Below, piece after piece: positions 11,059 to 23,100 of a stretch of 64,000 nt of DNA; positions within the stretch are counted from its first letter, which is position 1, and the number at the start of each line of letters is the position of its first letter. Below the pieces are notes generated by a model. That model did not search any database, was not told where the DNA came from, and worked only from the letters and a program-made list of their open reading frames with translations. The position numbers were made by a program, and so were the translations under genes. The stretch is from Brachypodium distachyon (Eukaryota > Streptophyta > Magnoliopsida > Poales > Poaceae), in NCBI RefSeq assembly GCF_000005505.3, contig NC_016131.3:24791001-24855000 (forward strand), given 5' to 3'.

Positions 11059-12182
11059 GACATGTCATCCGTGCTCTCCCTGATCTTGACTCATCACAGC
11101 TTCACGACTCGCCGACTCAGCTCAACGTATGATCTTGACACCCAGCCACGCTAACCTTGTGTACAAAACCATACACCCTGTGACAACACCGTCCACTCCT
11201 AGCGCAAAACATCCACATGCTACTAATCACATTGTCTCATGCAAGGAACATGGCCTCACTGAAGAGACTCATCACTGGTTACCGCCTCACAATACTCTTG
11301 ACCTTTCGTCTTTTCGCCGAGACACACGGATGAACACCTGCCACCTTCTCTGCATGCACGTCCTTCGCCCACGATGATACACCTCATCAGAGAGCCCTTC
11401 GACCGTGAGACACTTCCGCTGCAACAGAGTCCCACACAAACGAGCACTTGGACAACTCCTCGAAGACAATCTTGACGAGATTCCCCGGTACCGCACCACA
11501 ACCTCCCCTCAACGATAGTCACCGACCTTGGCGACAACAGTTTGCCCTGATGCCCAGTACTTGCCGGTTTCCCACTCGGGCTCCAAGTGGGCCGACATTG
11601 TCACGCTCTCACCTGAGATAGCCTTCATCTCCCATGGCCGAGTATCCGTCATTGTAACGGTCTTGCTGGCGATCCTCACCTCGATAAAGGGGTTACACCC
11701 GGCACCCTGCTGACATGCAGCAGTATTGGGCGCCGGACCCCGAGGTTGGCGTCCATGACCTGCCGAGTGGCGCTCTTGCGGATCTCGACAATTGTTACCG
11801 AGATGCAAACCACTTTGGCCGTCATCAACTCTTCTAGCCATTTGCTTCTCAGCCAGTGCCGGATCATAATTCTCTAGCCGCTTGTCTCAGCCAGAGTTGA
11901 CACTCTTATCCCATCCGCCACCAGGCGAAAACGCTTGCTTGTCGGCCCGGCCGCCAGCGCCTGCGATCGAGTGAATGAACTGAGATGCACCGGGCTTGCC
12001 GTGCAGTCTCATGTACGCCTTGTTTTGCTCGTTAGCCGTGCGGAGCAATTCCTTTACACGCAACTACTGCAACCGGAGTGCCTCTCTCGTGAGATTCGGC
12101 AACTCTTCTACTTTAACACGGGTGCTATATTTTGGCTTTAATGCCGACGCATAGCTTGTCGACACAGCAGGTATTGCCTTGC
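11059..12182 (-). mobile_element. Unassigned retroelement internal sequence, copy 1
   Basis: Broken minus-strand frames (for example 11509-11841) contain stretches such as VTMTDTRPWEMKAISGESVT that look formerly coding. I cannot place them in a named gag, protease or polymerase domain. The right part has the same word usage as the Gypsy gag remnant at 15080-15621, so it is probably part of that element, while the part next to the polypurine tract may be Copia internal sequence. The border between the two is not visible to me. Confidence 0.45.
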
Positions 12183-12215
12183 ATTGTGAAAACTGACATG
12201 TGCCGTCACAAACAG

Positions 12216-13310
12216 CCGGGGACGACGCACAAGTGTCGGAGCTACTGACGCGCGTTGCGGAGGTGCAAGGTATGACTTTATTCCATATGTCGGATTGCGT
12301 CCATTTCTGTCTTTAACTCTTGTAACCCATGTCAAAACTCAGCTAGTGGAGCATCACCGAGATGAGGTGGCCCGATTAAGGGCGCAACTCGAAGCGTAGG
12401 CCGAGGCGCATAAGGCTGAGATAGTTCAACTTACCTTGGCGCTCTCTGCGCAAGCCGACGAGAAGATCCGCCTGTAAGGCGAAGTGCAAAAATACAAGGG
12501 TCTTCTCGCCGAAACCAAGACCCGAGCCGCCGCTGCTGAAGAGGAGAAGGCCGAGAGCGCATATCTACTAGGCGTGTGCACACGGGATCTCGGCAAGATA
12601 GATGGATTGCTAGCCAGTAAGTTGTCCAAACCGAATCTTTTTCTTTGATCATTTGGCTGACAATAGCAGTGTGCCGGGATTTATCACTTATTCTCTGTTT
12701 CTTTGCAGAAATCATCCCGCATTCTACCGAAGCTGCTCAGGCCGTCATGATTAGAGCTCGCGGAAAGAGGGATTCCTCCAGGGGATTGCCATCGGTGTAC
12801 GATGTGGAGAACTATCTCATGATCATTTGGACCCGTGTCAAGCCTTTGAAGGCTTTCGGGATTGATATGCTCAATGCCGGCATCCCCGCCTTCCGAGCTC
12901 TTTGGCCGGGAGAGGAAGCACCGAGTGTCATTCCGGAGTTGGCCAAGCGTCTCCTGGAGGGGGAGGACCGGCTTAGCGAGTGGCAGGAGTCGGCCGCTCG
13001 TGTGGGCGCCGACGAGGCATTGTCGTTCGTACTTTCTTGGTACGACGGCATTAACCTCGACATGCTGCAATCCATGCGCGTCGGCTCTCCCTTCTTCTCG
13101 AATCCGGAGTTGATTGCCAAGCGTCAAGAACGTGCCTACTCCTTCATCCAGTACGTCGGCGTGCATTCCTTCGTGGAGAGTCCGAGATCGGACCCTGACG
13201 AAGAGGCGGCCGAGGAAGAAGAGGAGGAGGTGGATGAAGAAATCATGGCCGAGTCACCTCCCGCCGAGATAGATGCTCCGAGCACCGGCACCAATGATCC
13301 TGCCATCTGA
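12216..13310 (+). pseudogene. Antisense accessory ORF of Gypsy element, 3' exons, copy 2
   Basis: Repeats exons 9386-10480 at +2,830: 12216-12269, about 12347-12615 and 12709-13310. It keeps the two premature stops of copy 1 (at 12397 and 12475), so the stops predate the duplication. The 5' exons and the 62-bp intron repeat are absent from this copy. Confidence 0.75.
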
Positions 13311-13526
13311 ATTCATGCCTTTTAATGTCGGCGAAAACTCTTTAAAATTGTTAAATCCTCGGGATGCCGGGTGCAGATGTAAATACGTTGAAGTACTTAT
13401 TTGTGATGCACAATATTTCAATTTGGCTTATGCCACAAGTTATCGAGTTCCCAGCCGAGTCCCCGAGTTTACTTTTCTGTTGGTGAAATTATATGACCTC
13501 GTACTCGGACATGCTCTGATACCAAA

Positions 13527-13872
13527 TGTTGGGTTTGCCCAAAGATCAATCACATGAAGACGCACACGAGGATCACCAAATTATGACCAAAGGCACCTGT
13601 CGTGCCTTGTCTGTTTATTTCTCTTGTAAATCTCACGTTACAACCCTCTTGACCTAGTTGTGTATATATACACACTACCCGACCAGCTTAGCTAGGACCA
13701 GAACACCTACACGTATTAGTACTCCTACTTCTAAACGGACTCACCCAGTCACCCGTGGCAGCACTTGCCATCTAGTTAACCTTGTCCAATTACAACTAGG
13801 AATCCACTCTGAATACAACTAGAACTCTAGCTATTGCCTGTACTATTTTCATTAGGCAAGATTATTCCAACA
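13527..13872 (-). mobile_element. Copia-type LTR, copy 2 (346 bp)
   Basis: Same sequence and context as 10697-11042: primer-binding site on the left (13513-13526) and polypurine tract on the right (13873-13888). Together the two LTRs enclose 2,484 bp in the order LTR-PBS-internal-PPT-LTR when read on the minus strand, which superficially resembles a complete 3.2-kb element. The flanks are again internal sequence, not target duplications. Confidence 0.75.
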
Positions 13873-15012
13873 ATCTCCCCCTAATCTTGACATGTCATCC
13901 GTGCTCTCCCTGATCTTGACTCATCACAGCTTCACGACTCGCCGACTCAGCTCAACGTATGATCTTGACACCCAGCCACGCTAACCTTGTGTACAAAACC
14001 ATACACCCTGTGACAACACCGTCCACTCCTAGCGCAAAACATCCACATGCTACTAATCACATTGTCTCATGCAAGGAACATGGCCTCACTGAAGAGACTC
14101 ATCACTGGTTACCGCCTCACAATACTCTTGACCTTTCGTCTTTTCGCCGAGACACACGGATGAACACCTGCCACCTTCTCTGCATGCACGTCCTTCGCCC
14201 ACGATGATACACCTCATCAGAGAGCCCTTCGACCGTGAGACACTTCCGCTGCAACAGAGTCCCACACAAACGAGCACTTGGACAACTCCTCGAAGACAAT
14301 CTTGACGAGATTCCCCGGTACCGCACCACAACCTCCCCTCAACGATAGTCACCGACCTTGGCGACAACAGTTTGCCCTGATGCCCAGTACTTGCCGGTTT
14401 CCCACTCGGGCTCCAAGTGGGCCGACATTGTCACGCTCTCACCTGAGATAGCCTTCATCTCCCATGGCCGAGTATCCGTCATTGTAACGGTCTTGCTGGC
14501 GATCCTCACCTCGATAAAGGGGTTACACCCGGCACCCTGCTGACATGCAGCAGTATTGGGCGCCGGACCCCGAGGTTGGCGTCCATGACCTGCCGAGTGG
14601 CGCTCTTGCGGATCTCGACAATTGTTACCGAGATGCAAACCACTTTGGCCGTCATCAACTCTTCTAGCCATTTGCTTCTCAGCCAGTGCCGGATCATAAT
14701 TCTCTAGCCGCTTGTCTCAGCCAGAGTTGACACTCTTATCCCATCCGCCACCAGGCGAAAACGCTTGCTTGTCGGCCCGGCCGCCAGCGCCTGCGATCGA
14801 GTGAATGAACTGAGATGCACCGGGCTTGCCGTGCAGTCTCATGTACGCCTTGTTTTGCTCGTTAGCCGTGCGGAGCAATTCCTTTACACGCAACTACTGC
14901 AACCGGAGTGCCTCTCTCGTGAGATTCGGCAACTCTTCTACTTTAACACGGGTGCTATATTTTGGCTTTAATGCCGACGCATAGCTTGTCGACACAGCAG
15001 GTATTGCCTTGC

Positions 15013-15621
15013 AATCCCTAGTTATCTCGGCATTCAGGTTTTTGCCACGATTACGCACTTCCCAACTCGGCTAGGGCTATGCACTGCGGTAGAATTGAGA
15101 CCATGAGCTTTGTTATACTCACGGAGCAAAATCTCGAGCTCTTGCCGAGCATGAGCCACGTCGACAGCTTCCTGCAGCAGTTTCTGGCGTTCCAACTCCA
15201 GCTCAGCCTGCAGCTAGGCCGAGTTGGCGTTTGGTGCTACAGGCAAGGTCAGCCTTTCGATGGCGGCCTGGAGCGGAGTCGACTTTGCCTGTGGAGCGGA
15301 TGTGCCGGCCTGAGCAGCGATGTTCTGCCGGACTTGCTCGGGAATCCAGCGCATTCTGCCGCGCCCTTGCCAGCATGACCTTCGCACGGTCAGCGGGGCA
15401 GTCGACATGCCGGCCGCGAACCGTGCCGACGACGGGTGGATCTTCGGCCTGCGCAGGGAAGTGGCGCGTTGTTGAAGCAGCCTGCGTTGTTGTCAATGAA
15501 GCCCAAAGAGCCGAATCTCTGGACCAAACCGGAGACAACGCGCTCTTCGATGACACGGAAGCTTTCCGTCGGGATGAAAACTCCAGCCAGCGCCGCTGCT
15601 GGCCCCACGGTGGGCGCCAAC
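15013..15621 (-). mobile_element. Ty3/Gypsy leader and gag remnant with primer-binding site
   Basis: On the minus strand, right after the LTR end, the sequence GTTGGCGCCCACCGTGGGG (15603-15621) matches the TGGCGCCCA-type primer site of rice RIRE2/Tat-like Gypsy elements. Further along are gag-like stretches such as WIPEQVRQNIAAQ, TPLQAAIERLTLPV and LQAELELERQKLLQEAVDVA. A stop interrupts the frame and no protease, RT or integrase follows before the duplicated block. It is a decayed fragment. Confidence 0.65.
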
Positions 15622-16422
15622 TGTCGTGGTGGTGTCACGGTAGATGCCATAGGATGGCTTGAGATGGGGCCAATGGACGAAGGAGGATCCGAAGGAGGGA
15701 TGTCGCGGTGTTGACCACGCACGAAGGATAGAACACACGGTGTTTACCCAGGTTCGGAGCCTTCTTGATGAGGTAAAGCTCCTACTCCTGTCTTGTTGTA
15801 TTATCCGAGATATGGAGGGCTACAATAGTACTCCTTGAGCTGTATCCAGAAGAGGAAGGAGAAGGAGAACTCCTAAAATGTCTAAGTGAGGAACCCCTCT
15901 CATAGGACGGGTGGATCTTTTATTTATAGGCCAAAGGTGTCACACTGACATGTGGACCAAAAGCAAACCCTACCTACCACCGAACCCGCCGGGTACGCCA
16001 ATGGTCCCCTCCGGATTGTCCGGGAGGGGACAATGCAGCTTTGTACTTTACGTATTGCCAGACGGCACGCACTGTAGCATTGCCCCGGCCTTTGTCATCT
16101 GTCCTTCTACGACGCATCACTGTGCAGTCGCCCGGCACAGCGACTGCTTTTCGGAAGCTGCTTTACTTTGCGCCATATGATCAGGATAGGACCGTTGGTT
16201 GGCGCATTCCGGCCTTAGCCAAGATCAGATAATTTGTGCTTATCCTGCAACCACATAAAACAAAATAAACATGCCGGCATACCATGCCGGTACACTTTTG
16301 ATATGCCAGCCGGTTATTAAGTTGGCTTTGAAGATGCCGGCGTGCTTGCTTACACCGGCTTTGCTCTCGCTATCCCGGTTAATACGTGTCGTCATGACCC
16401 TATCCAGGGTCATCCCCCGATA
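15622..16422 (-). mobile_element. Ty3/Gypsy 5' LTR, about 801 bp, minus-oriented
   Basis: Starts TGTCGTGG at 15622, directly after the primer-binding site, and ends ...CATCCCCCGATA at 16422, where satellite sequence resumes. On the minus strand it begins TATCGGGGGATGACCC, which looks like a TGTCGGGG end with one G-to-A change. The matching 3' LTR should lie beyond the antisense ORF near 8570 but is missing, and no target duplication is visible. Confidence 0.65.
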
Positions 16423-16746
16423 CCGGAGCAGAAAAATCATTATTTTGGCTGTTGTCATTGGCTATAGCCCACGTTTTTTAGGTCTCCGGCCGAGTATCCG
16501 TTCTCGTGACCCCTGTACACGGTTTCGGGCAGTTTCGGGCTGATGCAAAAAAATCACGGCTTCGAGCAGTTTCAGGCCGGTGCCAATTTTCCGAGGTCAT
16601 TTCCCCAATTCCCCTGTACACGGCTTCGAGCAGTTTCGAGTCCTTACAGAAAAATCATCGCTTTGGCCGTTTTCGAGAGGTATGACCTTTTTTGTTGTTC
16701 CTAGGACGATTTTCCAAGGTCATGACACCCAGTACACGATTTCGAG
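16423..16746. repeat. Right remainder of the satellite array
   Basis: About three degenerate units with the words ccggagcagaaaaatcat, ggctatagcccacgtttttt, ggtttcgggcagtttcgggc and gaggtcatgacacc. They match the array at 6228-8570, so the retroelement block landed inside one array. The units on the two sides do not join in register, so some sequence was lost. Confidence 0.8.
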
Positions 16747-16784
16747 ATGAGTTATGCATACCCTACACAGTTTTGTGTTTATGT

Positions 16785-16909
16785 ACTTCATCCAACAAAG
16801 GATATCTCAACTTTGACTAAATTGGAATGCATCTATACACTAAGTCTTTCTAGATACATCCAAATTTTGACAAACTTAAAACATCTTTTGTTAGACGGAG
16901 GAAATAGTA
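16785..16909. mobile_element. Stowaway-type MITE (diverged)
   Basis: Inverted ends catccaacaaaggatatctc and aaacatcttttgttagacgg, ending in ggaggaaatagta. Its sequence resembles the MITE at 34350-34457 throughout. The left TIR has lost the CTCCCTCC word. Confidence 0.6.
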
Positions 16910-17195
16910 AGAAATATCAGTTTTTAGGTGTTTTTGTGCGCAGTACAAGGTTTTCATGTACTTTGACAATTTCATGGTTACCGGCAGATTGAGACACCAA
17001 AAATTTCTCCTGTTTTCTAAATTATGGCAAACGGCAGAACATGGTTGGGGGAGTGGATGTACCATCCCACAACCTGAATTGAAGTCCTCACCGATGCAAA
17101 TTTAGTTTCCTATTACTATAGGGTCTCCCTTACTCAGCTTGGAGAAATTAAATGCTAAAATCATAGCGTTCCAAGACAGACAAAGCGTGGGGAAA

Positions 17196-20100
17196 TCATA
17201 CCAGTCCCACAAAATCGCTGCGTCTTCTGGCTGTTCTTTGTTGGAGAACCCTTTTGCTATCTCTCCACGTGTTATCTATATCACTATCACAGCGTAGGAG
17301 TCTTACTAAATCTACCTTAATCTGGGATTTCACTCGTGGGTTACTCCTACGCTTATTACCCTCCAATATCTCTGATTCGTCACAAGATGCTGGAGGAGTG
17401 TGAGGTCCTGCTTCGGTGCTTGATCTGAAGACATGGGGGAAAACGAGTCATACGAAAGAAAAGCAAATGCACTTCTACTAATCAGCAGATTCCCAACATC
17501 CTTTGCTCAAACTATCCTAGCATAAAACTTACCAATACGTTACTCCAAGCAAGCACATCAAGCGGCCAATGCGTTACTCAAGGAACTGGTAAATTAAAAC
17601 GAATATGCATACCTATCTTCCTCGCTAGCGGACCGTGGAAGCAGTATAAACCCATCACCGTTATTAGGACAGCAAGCAGGACAATAGAATGTTTCTGGAG
17701 GGGGTCCACACAAATTGATGCAATCAAAATGGTACCACTCATCACACTGATCGCATGCGATCATGGCCCTGTTATCATATGGCTTACGGCAAATGCAATA
17801 AAGAATGCTCCGGTCTCTGAGTAACTGCAATGAAACTTGGTTGGTGAGGAAAGAAACAACAAACTGCTCGTAATGAGATCCAGAATTAGCATATATACCT
17901 TTAGTTCCTTCTCGACATGCACAGATAGTTTTTTCCCTTCCATAATAAGCTCATATACAAGATCAAGTGGAAGCTCACCACAATCAAACGCAACCTGCAT
18001 CACAGTATAATCTTAAAGGTTTCTGTGGTTCCATTTCCATCTTAACAAACCAAATAGCAAATGAAACTATCATTTCACCTTTTCTGCTTTGGCCAGCCAC
18101 TGCTGACTGGCTTCCTTTATTTTACATATCTCCAATTTGAAGAAATCTTCACCAGATATCTCTAAATTAGAACCCTAATGGCATCAATGCATTAAAGAAT
18201 ACATCAGGCTGCTTGAATTTCAATTTAAATTGCCATTGAAGAAAAATTAAGATGTAGCATTAGGTAATGCAGTAAGCCTAAGGGCATCCCCAGTGTATAT
18301 GGACAATTTGACCATAAGCTGGGACCCAGAAATAAAATCAAAAGCTTATGACAATGTACTCAATGTATGTGGTCACATGGTCCATAAGGTGGGTCCTACA
18401 TGGACCTACATGTCATTCATGGAGGCAACTAAGCCTTTTGTCCCAACCAAGTTGGGGTAGGCTAGATATGAAACCTAAACAGAAATTTGTGGAGAATAAA
18501 AGTAAACACAAAAACAAAGAAATAATTAAGGTTCAGACACATGGATTGCGGATTTCCATACAGCCCTATCGGAAGCCAGATCTCTCGACGAAGAATATTC
18601 AACATTCGGTTTCTGGCTTTTCAATAACACATTTGCATAGCACGCTGTTAATTTAGATTTAATATAACAGCGCCACGAAGCATGTTACATATTTTCGGTA
18701 CTACAGTTATGTGGAGTCCATAAATCTCCATGTTGACACCGCTGCAGTCTTTTGAACTATTTGCCTGTGCCGAAATGATTTCGTATTTGACTGGAAAAAA
18801 CTTCAATCTTTTATGCAGATGCTATTTTGTGTTTCAACTGGTTGCAACTGTGGACTTCACTACATCATTCGCAACACAGAAGCAGATGGAAGTTGGGGTC
18901 AAGCCCTTGGAGTGGCTTTATGTCCTGATTTGGATGGCGGCTATAATAGGCTACTGTCATGTTGAATTGATATGGCGTGGTATATTATGTTTATTTTTGG
19001 AGCTTGCAATCATAGTTACGACACTAATAAATATTGGTTGTGTGGCCGAAGACAATATATCTCCCATTTTCTAAAAAACAGAACTTCCATATTTGCTTTC
19101 AGTGACAAAGCCATTCCAGGAATCAAGAGATCATGACCTATTATCAGAATCAGAATTAACTATAAGATGAATGGTTCATCACACCAGGTATAGGATCAAT
19201 CTTGAAATGCCATATAAGTATGTAACACAAATCTACGAGACCTGATTTAAAACTGTCATTCCATCCACATCTCAGTTTCCCCGAGTGGTATCACTATGAT
19301 TGCCAAAGCACCTATATTCAGGAGGAATGATTGCCGAAGCACCTGATATGGTGTAGCCATGTATGTAGTAAACCCCACATCATGGATGCTCCATCCATTA
19401 CCGATCACCAAATAAATGTTCTAACTAGAGGATTTTATAGTTTAAATCAATTATATTACCTCTTTATCAAGGCGCATGACATGTTGGATTGATATCTTCA
19501 TTCCACCACACGAGATTTTATGAATCTGTTTCTTCCACGAATATCTTCTCAATACCAACTCAATGTTGCGGTTCACTTCCTGATCATATAAGCCAGCAGC
19601 TGTTGTTGCCTACAACAAACAAAAATGAACATATCATGCACTTGTTTATTTCTTCTTACATATTCATCACTTCAAGTCCAGAGCATCTAAATTACATCAA
19701 CATTTGTTTCGAATGGAACCAAGACTGCCAAGGATCACCTTTAGAGCAACCAGAAGAGGCTTGCACATGACCCTAAGATCTTTTCCGTCGTAAGAATCAG
19801 CATCATGCAAAATTTGCATCAGATGGGACTTAAAATCACAACCCTTCTTGACAATCTCTCCCAACAAATCCAACTCCTCGATTCTAGAAACGTTCGGGCA
19901 AATCCTAGTAAGCCAAGGTGAGGAACATAAGTTTCAATGAAATAAAATTATTGAAATTACCCTGCGTAGAAACCCTTTGTGAAACTGCGGAGTTCAGCAA
20001 GTGCACTAAGAGCAGGACGGTTCCCTTTAGACATCTGTAACATTTGCATCTGTATCAGATTATAACATCAATCATCGCCTTAATCAAATTTATCAAAACT

Positions 20101-23100
20101 GTTAATTACCTGTTCTCGTATTCCTTTTTCTAAAAGATCCCCGCTTTCTAAAGAGAAGCAAAATGGGCAAATATATTCACGAGACGTTCGTTTAGAAGCA
20201 AGCAGTGGTTCCACACAAGAGCTGTGGTATCTGTACAATAGATCATTCAATAAACAGATGAAAGAGAAAATGCACAGAAGGTAAAACATGAGAGGCAATA
20301 TCAAGACGACATAGTTAGATTGAACTAGTTGGTTCTTTCACTTAATACTAGCATCACATATTTGAAACAAAAATTCCCTTTTTAACACAATGATTTGAGC
20401 ATAAAAATATCTTGCTGTCACGTTGCATTTGGAGAATCCATCCCATGGACCATAATGATTTATGTGCACACAAATAATCAAATCATCCTACAAGCATGAT
20501 ATGCAGAAGCACAATATTATGTGGTTGACACTTGACACAAACATGAAAAACAAATCAAAGCACCTAAAACTTACTGGTGTTGACATATTATACATGTAGA
20601 GGTTACATCACCTCCCATATCATATGAACAGATGACACAGAACCCATTCTTCTTCCAATCCTCAGCATATAACAAAGAAGCATTGTCCAGTGATCTGCTG
20701 ATCTGAAAACAGGAATGTCAAAAGTTAAGTGTTCGCCAAGAAATAGAACAAAACAACAAACCTTGGTACTTCAAACAAAAACTAACCTGTAAAAGCATGG
20801 AGCGCGATGAACCATTGACATTGCCATCAGGATACAGAGTAGAGCGGCATTTATTGAACCACCCATCGATCTTTTTAATACCAAGAACAACCATATCCAT
20901 TTCACAACAATCAAATGCAACAGACTGGCCACTGTCCTATAAAGGTTCGTATCATGAAAGTTAGCAGAAGATATTCAACATGAGTATTCGATATCCCATG
21001 AATATGTAAGGAAGAATGGGGAATTTAGTTATGAAGCTCACTGTGCTGCATATCTCATGAATCCAAATTTTCGCAAGAATTACACAAATAAATATCGTGA
21101 GGTATCCAGTGAAAACCCCAATTCAGTGCAAACTTGCAAACTATCGTTGTAGGCCATCGGATCAAGGATGTACGTTTCAGATCAAAGTGACACACTTTTG
21201 TCAAGCTAACATGTAAGGGAAAGGAATTATGTGCAAAATTGTGTTTAAGTGTCTGATCAGATTCCCACCTTTGATCTGAACCGCACGTTCTTGATCCGAT
21301 GGCCTACATCGATAGTTTGCAAGTTTGCACTGAATGCGGATTTTCACTGGATACATCGCCAATAAACATGAAGACAAGAAATAGCTATACTGCAGAAACA
21401 TTTGCAATGTAATCATATGAATGCTACTAAGTTAACAAAAGCGCAATGAATAAGAAATGCAGCATATAGATAGTCATAATATGAATGACTTACTCTAAGC
21501 CTTACTAGTCCAGCCCAAGATTGGTGATCAGGTAACGTAAAGAAGGCATTACATTGCTGTGTCCATGACCTGAGAGGAAGGAATACTCATTGAATGATAA
21601 AATTATGGACCTGAAATGCAACTTGATCACTTAAAATATTACTTGAGCACATAAAGCATTGTGCGCGCACAAAGCAGCTTGAGGAAAAAGTGAACAAGGC
21701 GAAAGAAGATAGTCTAGAACTCTAGTACAATCTGTTAATCTTTTCCAAGATATCTGTACTAGTATATTCCAGCTTCAATATGGTAGCAAGACCTGGTTAT
21801 TCATATCTATCCCCATGAACAACACTGAGAAGTTCAGCATAACGATTCTGGATACAGGTCACTTACTTATGTTTGTTTATAGCATCCTCAAGCTTGGTAG
21901 TCATCATAGAATAAGGTACAGCAATTTCCTGTGACAAGCAAAAATAAAATGGCAACAGGTGAACAAATGTATGGAAAATGTGAAAGATAAATCAGCTTAA
22001 ATCAGTTCTGAAAACTTGCCTGATGTTCTGCTAAAATGTTTTCAACCTTTTCCAATTTAGGTTTTACAGACTTCCCAGAATTACGAAGCAAAACAAGAGC
22101 TTTTCTTAGCCAAGATAATCCACTCATCAACAATGTAACTAAAGGGCAGTTTGACAAAGGGGCAGGCAGGTGGACAGCTTCTTCAATTGCTCTATCAACA
22201 TCCTGAGACATTAAATTTAGATTTTTACGCGAGATGATCAAAACTGTTTATGCTCCTGCAACTTCAGCTGCACACTTGAGACATACATAGTGGAATAGAA
22301 AACCATCTAGTTAGATGGCACAGGAGGACCCTCTAGTTAAACAGTAAACAATAAGAAGTTTCAATCTACACCTGAAGAATTAAAATCCAATGGTCAGTTA
22401 GGATCAGCAAGGACATGCATGTCAAAAGGACAACTGACTGGCAACTATGGTTTATTATCAATGGCTGAACTAGAATGAAGATGACCGCCACACAAATCAG
22501 AAGAAAGACAGATTCACAACTATGGTATGTTATCTTCAATAGTGAAACCAAAAGTCAGATGAAAAAGATCATGGGGTGAGGGAATTGGACATAGGAGTGT
22601 CACTAAAACAATAGAAGCAAAGGTATACAATAGAGAGCATATTAAACAGACCTACAGTACCCGAGTACCTGACTGTAGATAGAACAACTAATTAAAATGA
22701 CAGATGCAGCGAGCGACAGTTAAGACTGTGATAGCATGTGAACAACATGTTACCTCTAACAAGGGAATCCCGCAGCAGAAAGACAGTGCTCTCAACATCC
22801 ATTCAAGAGCCAGCAAAAAATCTTTCAGTTCATTTAGAAGCTTTAACTCAAAACCTAGAGATAGTCCACTTTCTATTTCCCCACTGACTTTATTTCGCAG
22901 CTCCTCCAAGTTTCTTTCAAGTGGGTCAACTGTAGAGCCAATCACATTAAAATGCAGTAGGGTTCTTAAATTGCTCAACAGAGTTAGCGAATTACGTTCC
23001 CACTCTTCGACATCACTGAGAACAGAATTAAGTGCTGAAGTGTCGAGAATGACTTTCATATTTCCAGGCTGACAGATTAAATCCTGTGATATGAAGAAGC

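Larger units (their letters stand above)
9353..12182. repeat. Tandem duplication, copy 1 of a 2,830-bp unit
   Basis: Everything from 9353 to 12182 recurs at +2,830 (12183-15012). All translated frames I compared in the two copies are identical, as are the lines I compared base by base. The unit contains the 3' exons of the antisense ORF, a Copia-type LTR with its primer site and polypurine tract, and internal sequence with frames on the minus strand. The break shows only about one base of shared sequence, which points to end joining, replication slippage or an assembly error rather than homologous recombination. Confidence 0.9.
12183..15012. repeat. Tandem duplication, copy 2 of the 2,830-bp unit
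   Basis: Second copy of 9353-12182. It carries another antisense-ORF 3' part (final exon 12709-13310, with the same two in-frame stops), a second Copia LTR, primer site and polypurine tract. After 15012 the sequence departs from copy 1 and continues into the Gypsy gag remnant. Confidence 0.9.

Noticed and set aside
10697..13872. A complete 3.2-kb Copia-like element with identical LTRs
   Set aside because: The flanks are primer site and polypurine tract rather than a target duplication. The apparent element is explained by the 2,830-bp tandem duplication of a segment with one LTR.
18730..19074. 114-residue plus-strand hydrophobic frame within a demethylase intron
   Set aside because: No family, no exon partners, and AT-rich intron composition. 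It could be transposon residue.
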